Positions 59,031 to 64,000 of a stretch of DNA of 64,000 nucleotides are shown one piece after another (position 1 is the stretch's first letter; each line of letters opens with the position of its first letter). The stretch spans positions 20,195,392-20,259,391 of the forward strand of contig CM067506.1 in assembly GCA_034509495.1 (NCBI GenBank), read 5' to 3'. Made by a program: the position numbers and the translations under genes. Source of the DNA: Acestrorhynchus altus (taxonomy: Eukaryota > Chordata > Actinopteri > Characiformes > Acestrorhynchidae). Below the pieces are notes generated by a model. That model did not search any database. It was given only the letters and a program-made list of their open reading frames with translations, and was not told the origin of the DNA.

Positions 59031-61692
59031 GTCGTCCTATTATAGCATGTCTTCAAAAATATTTTTTCCTGATCATTTACAGAAAACATTTTGCATCACT
59101 CAAACTTACTATTAAAAAAAAACAGACACGGTTGTTAATAATCAAATTGCATAAATTTTTCCTCACCTGCAGCCAGATTCCTTGTATTTAAAATAAGCTG
59201 CTAACTACTGAACACTTCACTTCCCATTTGAAGAAAAAACATTGAAACTAAGACAGAAAGGCATTGAGCTGTTTTAACAGCAAGTCCATTTGACATAGAT
59301 ATAAGCATTAATGCCATCATTACTTCAGTGGAACAAGTGTGAAAGTACACACGATTGATTTATTGTTGTTGTCGTAATAAAACCTCACCTCTTAGACATG
59401 GAAGCTGTATTGGAGAACTTTTAAACTATTTAATGTAACCATTTTATTTGAAAGGTATTTCAAGCTAATTCTGTTGGTCCAATTAAATGTAAAAGTTGGT
59501 TAAAAAAAAAAAAAAAAGCAAAAACAAAAAAATAAAGAGGTTTTGATTTGATGGCGACAATATATGCGATTCAACCTGTCAAGACCAGTGGGAAGGAAAA
59601 GGCTCTTTTGTATTGCTAATGGTGAATCTTTTTGGGTCATGTAAGAAATTGACCTGTGCATAGCCAGTAGCTCTATATCTTGTCTTTGCAGTGGTACCTT
59701 GTTGCAGAGGTCAGTGTGTAGGAATGTGTTCTTCAAAGTAGATATGAGTCAGCTTGAATATATGTTGTTAATACAGAAGACATTGTGGACTGTATGTAGG
59801 GACAGTGCAAAGTTTTTGCTATGCTCACTGCTGCTCTACATCACAGCCAAGATTCATTGTACATAAAGGCAGTCTAATTGACTCATCACAGTCAGCATTC
59901 ACACATAGGCAGGACAGTACTTGACAAGACAAAGCCACTAAGATGACTGGCAACCTCTTCATTGTGCCTTTTCCAGCTTGGTATGCCTGAGTGATCCACA
60001 GAAGCAGTGCTCAATGTTTTGAGGAGCAGGGTGGGTTGACATATCACAGATCATCATTGCACACAAGACTTTGAGGATGCAAGAAAATTCTCAAGTACCG
60101 TGACCCTGTCTTTTCAGGCTGGTGCTGTTATACAATGACTGTTTATTGTCATTGTTATAACCACTGTAACACCAACTGACATCAATTTATTGTAAGTTCA
60201 AATGTTAGTCACAGAGGGGGAGAGTGTGTATTCCCATTCCCATTTAACTAGTGGTTTAACTGTTGACCTTGAATAGAAATATAAAGCACAAAACGGTCTA
60301 GGACCCTCCATGATATCAAGAAGCTCAGTAAAAAACAAACAGGTCTCCAGTTCTAGGTGTCCTTGCAGTTTTTTCACATCTGTTCCTCTCCTCTGAGCTT
60401 CATCATCCACAATGTTTCCGGCATGAGCCGTTTCTCATTGCTGATGTTGTTTCAAGCTGGAAGAGAATCAGAAAAACACAGTTAAATAACTATAATGAAA
60501 TAAACTTGTGGGAAATAATGCTTAGATTTAAAAGTGTTTTAAAATGATTATAGTTAAAAGTGCTGTTGCAAACTTGAATGCAAATTTAGTTTGACATGAT
60601 AGGTGCCACTTGAAAACAGATTTGCTGTGTAATGACTCGATGACAGGATGAAGAAGATGTGTAGTAGTCCTTTCCTGTTGAAGCATAATGGTAATGTGTA
60701 CATAATGCACCAAAAATGGTCTTGATGTGCTTTGTGATTCTAATTTCACAGTGATAAGTATCTCTTCTAACAAATTATCTACTAAATGTTTACAATAAAT
60801 AAATTGTAGGACTACTAAAATTTTGCGATAATTGACATTAAACTGTATTAAAATATACCAAACTCCTAATGCATATTAACATTTCATTCTATTTTGCAGG
60901 CATACAATTGAACAGAAGACTACTTGCACCACATGGGTGCCAATGATTGTGAAAAGCCTTTATAAAAGACTATGTTGGTGGAAAAATGGGAGACTGAAAT
61001 GTCACTGTTGCTGCTCCCAGGGACTCTAACATTAAAGCAGAAAATCTTCTGGATGTTTTTTAACCTTGCCCTTCTAGAAAATAAAATGTTTGGGCCTGAC
61101 CAATAAATCAGGCTTACTGCCAGTCCAGTCCAGTAATATTGGCCTGCCTCAGTCTGACACACAATGTCATCCAAAGCAATGTGTCCATATCTGAGCAGCA
61201 TCATGCTCTGCTAGTTGACAGCTGTATTTTTCTAAACAGAAGACTTTATGGAGATAGAGGGTTGGCTGACTCATTTCACAGAGCAGGACGGATAGAATGA
61301 AATATCCACACTGGCTATCCTCTACCTGCCCTTCTTTGCTTGATCAGTAATAAACGAGGGCCTGTGTTCCATCAAGCTGACAGAAATGTCGATTTGAATA
61401 GACTTTGCACCCTTGACTGTTCTCTCCTCTCTTGGACCTATGGGTACTGTTTTGTTTGTTTGCCTATTATTTTATATATATATATTTCCTCACATCTTTG
61501 AGAAAGTCATGATTACGGGTTGATCTCAGAGCCTAGTCAGTAATATAAGCACTGATGTCCTGTTGTTTTGAGAAGGAGTCACAGAGCTACTTGAAGGTCT
61601 TTGACATTGTGACATTTCTGTATTCTTGCAAAGTTTTAGGGTAGTTCAAGGTACTAAGTACAAGGTGCTGATTTAGCCTGTTTGTATAAATA
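59031..61692. other. noncoding stretch, mostly single copy
   Basis: No gene recognised. Segments 60190-60470 and 60900-61230 are less AT-rich and non-repetitive and could be conserved noncoding; the minus frames there (60410-60198 and 61204-60920) have no known motif. A run of 16 A lies near 59502. Confidence 0.45.
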
Positions 61693-61708
61693 TTTGTGTG
61701 TGTGTGTG

Positions 61709-61750
<42 letters not shown>
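61693..61750. repeat. (GT)n(GA)n microsatellite
   Basis: A short GT repeat runs directly into about 19 GA units, the same compound layout as at 15691. Confidence 0.95.
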
Positions 61751-61754
<4 letters not shown>

Positions 61755-61814
61755 TAAAGATAAGAGACTGCTAAGAGAGATAGCCATCACCTTGGAAACT
61801 GTAAACGCCCGGGA

Positions 61815-63545
61815 CCGAATCCAAGATTCTGCCTCTTACAAACATTGACTGGGATGCTGAGGTTGGGAACTTACCCTACAAACATACCACTCGATCCATT
61901 AAATCCATATCTCAACCAAATCAAAAAACTTACTCAAACTGAATTTTACGCCACTACTACAAAGCATCAAAGAGGACCTGCAATGATGGAACAAACTCCC
62001 ACTAACCTTATTTGGCCGTATTGCATCTGTTAAAATGAACATTCTCCCCAAAATTAACTCTCTCTTTGCCATGACATTCTTTACCCCACCCCTGGGCTGG
62101 GTTTCCTCTCTGAATTCAGCAGTAAATTAATTCTATTGGAAAGGTAAAAAAACCCTGGATCAAATTAACTGGCCTTCAAAAACCAAAACAGTTCTAGATG
62201 CCCCTCATTTTTACCATAATTGTCTTGCTCATCAATTACATATATTAGTCATTGGACTAACAATTCAAACTCTGCTTGGCTAGATATAGAAAAAAACATC
62301 TGCAAAGACCTGACCACCCAAGACATAATATTTATAGATAAATCAATTAGAACCCATGAATGCTTCAAATACAGTGCAATACATACTACTGTCTCTACCT
62401 GGTGGAAAGCACATGAAATCCTCAACCTACAACTCATCCCCGTGTAAATCCACCCCTCTATGGCACAATCCTATGTTCAAAATTAATAATAAACCTATCA
62501 TTTTTACAACATGGAAAAGGAGAGGAATAAACAGCCTCGGGGACCTCTTCAGTGATGGCTCTCTCATGACCTTTGACCTTCTGAAACAGGCATACAATCT
62601 ACCACCCAACTGCCAATTTCAATACCTGCAGCTTAAAGAGATTTTTAAAAAAGCAATTGATATTCACAGTTTCCACGAACCGATCTCGCCTTTTCTACTG
62701 AAATTATATTCACTTAAACCCAAGAAAATATTCTCCCAAATCTATAAGCTTTTCTCACATCATGACAGCACCATTTCACTACCAATAGACAAACGGAGTA
62801 TAGATCTTGAAACCCAAACAGAAAATAACTGCCAAACAATTTGTAACAACACATTCACAATGTCACCCAATTCTAACATACAGTTAATACAAAATATTAC
62901 ATAGAACACATATCACAACCCATGAAATACACCTAATGAGCCTCACCAACACCTACACACACTAGACAACCACAATAGACAACCACTATCATGCATTCTG
63001 GAACTGCCCCCCTGTCAGGCAGCTTTGGTCGAAGGTCATGGGAGAGCTCTCCAAGATCCTCAGTTTCAGCATTCCACTCTCCCCCACTATAGCCCTGCTT
63101 GGTGACCTTTCCTCTTTATCAATATCAAAATATCTGGAAACATTCATCCTCATCTCTACAACAATGGCAAAAAAAATAGTTTTACTCAACTGGAAAGACC
63201 GAACAAAATTATCAATGAAACACTGGTATAATTTATGATCTGAACTCTCACATCTGGAAAGACTTACATTCACGTAAAAGATAATATCAAACACTATAAC
63301 AACATCTGGGCCCCTTTTAAAAATTCATTCAGAGCTCCCTCCACCTATTCTTCACAATCATTCACTCGCGGTCTCTCTCAACATACCCAACATAACTCAA
63401 TATTACATTAACACCCTCTGTCTGTTGTCTTGTCTTAATGTATGTTGCTAATCTGTCTGTATTGTAGCTACCTCTTTTTCCACATACTGTTATGTTGTTT
63501 AGACCCTGTATATGTGCATAAAAATAATAATAAAAAAAATACAGT
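61815..63545 (+). mobile_element. L1-like LINE, 3' end of ORF2, broken
   Basis: Plus-strand frames read NLIWPYCIC, shifting to LTLFGRIASVKMNILPKINS and FAMTFFTPPLGW (near 62000-62110), INWPSKTKT and FYHNCLAHQLHILVI. In 62356-62904 they read STPLWHNPMFKINNKPIIFT, RGINSLGDLFSDGSLMTFDL and NLPPNCQFQYLQLKEIFKKA. At the end, YHAFWNCPPVRQLW and LNWKDRTKLSMKHWYNL are the hallmark C-terminus of fish L1/Tx1-type ORF2. The tail is AAAATAATAATAAAAAAAA at 63518-63540. Endonuclease and polymerase are missing, and several frame breaks occur. A typical 5'-truncated insertion. Confidence 0.9.
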
Positions 63546-63556
63546 ACAGATTTTTC

Positions 63557-63559
<3 letters not shown>

Positions 63560-63617
<58 letters not shown>
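63560..63617. repeat. (TA)n microsatellite
   Basis: About 28 TA units just after the L1-like tail. Confidence 0.95.
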
Positions 63618-63620
<3 letters not shown>

Positions 63621-63969
63621 TACGGAAACTGTAAACGTCCTGACATCCAAGGTAAAGAAAAGCGGGCTTCACTACTGAAATAAGTCAGAGGAGCCACCTC
63701 ACATGCACACCAAAAAGGTCACTTTCTTTTTGTTCCTGATTAAATACGTAGGAGTGACAATGTGTGAAAAAGGACCTGACACTGGCACTCCCTCTTGACA
63801 AAAAGAAAAAAAAATAGAGACCACACATGCTTTGGAACTGTTCAGTGGCCCGTCTTTATAATATATTATAAAGGAAAGTGCAAAGAACCACTCTTGCACC
63901 CATGGTTGTTATTGGTAGACAGATGTACCAAACATTCTGTAAACTCTGAATGAGTTTATCGGCCACTGT
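63618..63969. other. noncoding stretch, nothing recognised
   Basis: No gene. GGCCCGTCTTTATAATATAT near 63849 beside AAAGTGCAAAGAACC could be part of an unidentified repeat; I cannot assign it. Confidence 0.45.
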
Positions 63970-64000
63970 GGGCGGTACGGTGGCTTGGTGGTTAGCTCAT
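63970..64000 (+). mobile_element. SINE head, cut by window end
   Basis: GGGCGGTACGGTGGCTTGGT followed by GGTTAGC corresponds to the tRNA-like head of the SINE at 49836 (GGGCGGCACGGCGG). Only the first 31 bases are inside the window. Confidence 0.8.

Overview
The window looks like 64 kb of teleost nuclear DNA. Evidence is the AT-rich composition, long (CA)n, (TA)n, (GA)n and (AAT)n microsatellites, many decayed Tc1-like transposons, L2-, Rex/BS- and L1-type LINE fragments, and a tRNA-derived SINE of the DANA/Mermaid kind. Several dispersed repeats resemble ones I associate with otophysan fishes (characins, catfishes, knifefishes, zebrafish), but that placement rests on memory and is tentative. 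I found no host protein-coding exon, rRNA or tRNA gene that I can defend. This is a gene desert or the inside of a very large intron.

Layout. 1-7 kb: single-copy AT-rich sequence with possible conserved noncoding blocks and one decayed L2-like reverse transcriptase on the minus strand (2806-3590). 7.5-12.4 kb: a pile-up of an internally deleted Tc1 copy, SINE scraps, a second Tc1 family, LTR-like blocks, a LINE 3' end and a compound trinucleotide repeat. 13.5-16 kb: repeat fragments and large AT/GA/TA microsatellites. 16-18.8 kb: mostly single copy. 18.9-20.2 kb: a nearly full-length but broken Tc1 element. 22.2-23.9 kb: a local duplication interrupted by about 1.2 kb. 24-33.5 kb: mostly single copy with microsatellites, an LTR-like block and older repeats. 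33.5-36.8 kb: a Rex1/BS-like LINE on the minus strand followed by half a Tc1. 38-41.2 kb: the 5' end of another Tc1, an LTR-like block and a plus-strand LINE. 43-48.7 kb: an L2-like LINE 3' half, an LTR-like block that has swallowed a LINE tail and a TA repeat, a LINE 3' end with a pentamer tail, and two Tc1 remnants. 49.8-50.2 kb: a full-length SINE with an 11-bp target-site duplication. 54.6-58.4 kb: two minus-strand Tc1/mariner elements. 61.8-63.5 kb: the 3' end of an L1-type LINE. The window ends inside a second SINE.

No genes act together here. The history is one of repeated transposition and decay. All transposase and reverse-transcriptase frames are broken, so none of the elements can be autonomous. 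The most informative observations are the hidden L2 reverse transcriptase, the dispersed TGTCA...TGACA LTR-like family (six blocks on both strands with no internal region), the nested insertions, the duplication with a later insertion in one copy, an internally deleted Tc1 whose family may have given rise to inverted-repeat elements seen elsewhere in the window, and several candidate regulatory blocks that need cross-species alignment. Family names for repeats come from recalled similarity, not from a database search.
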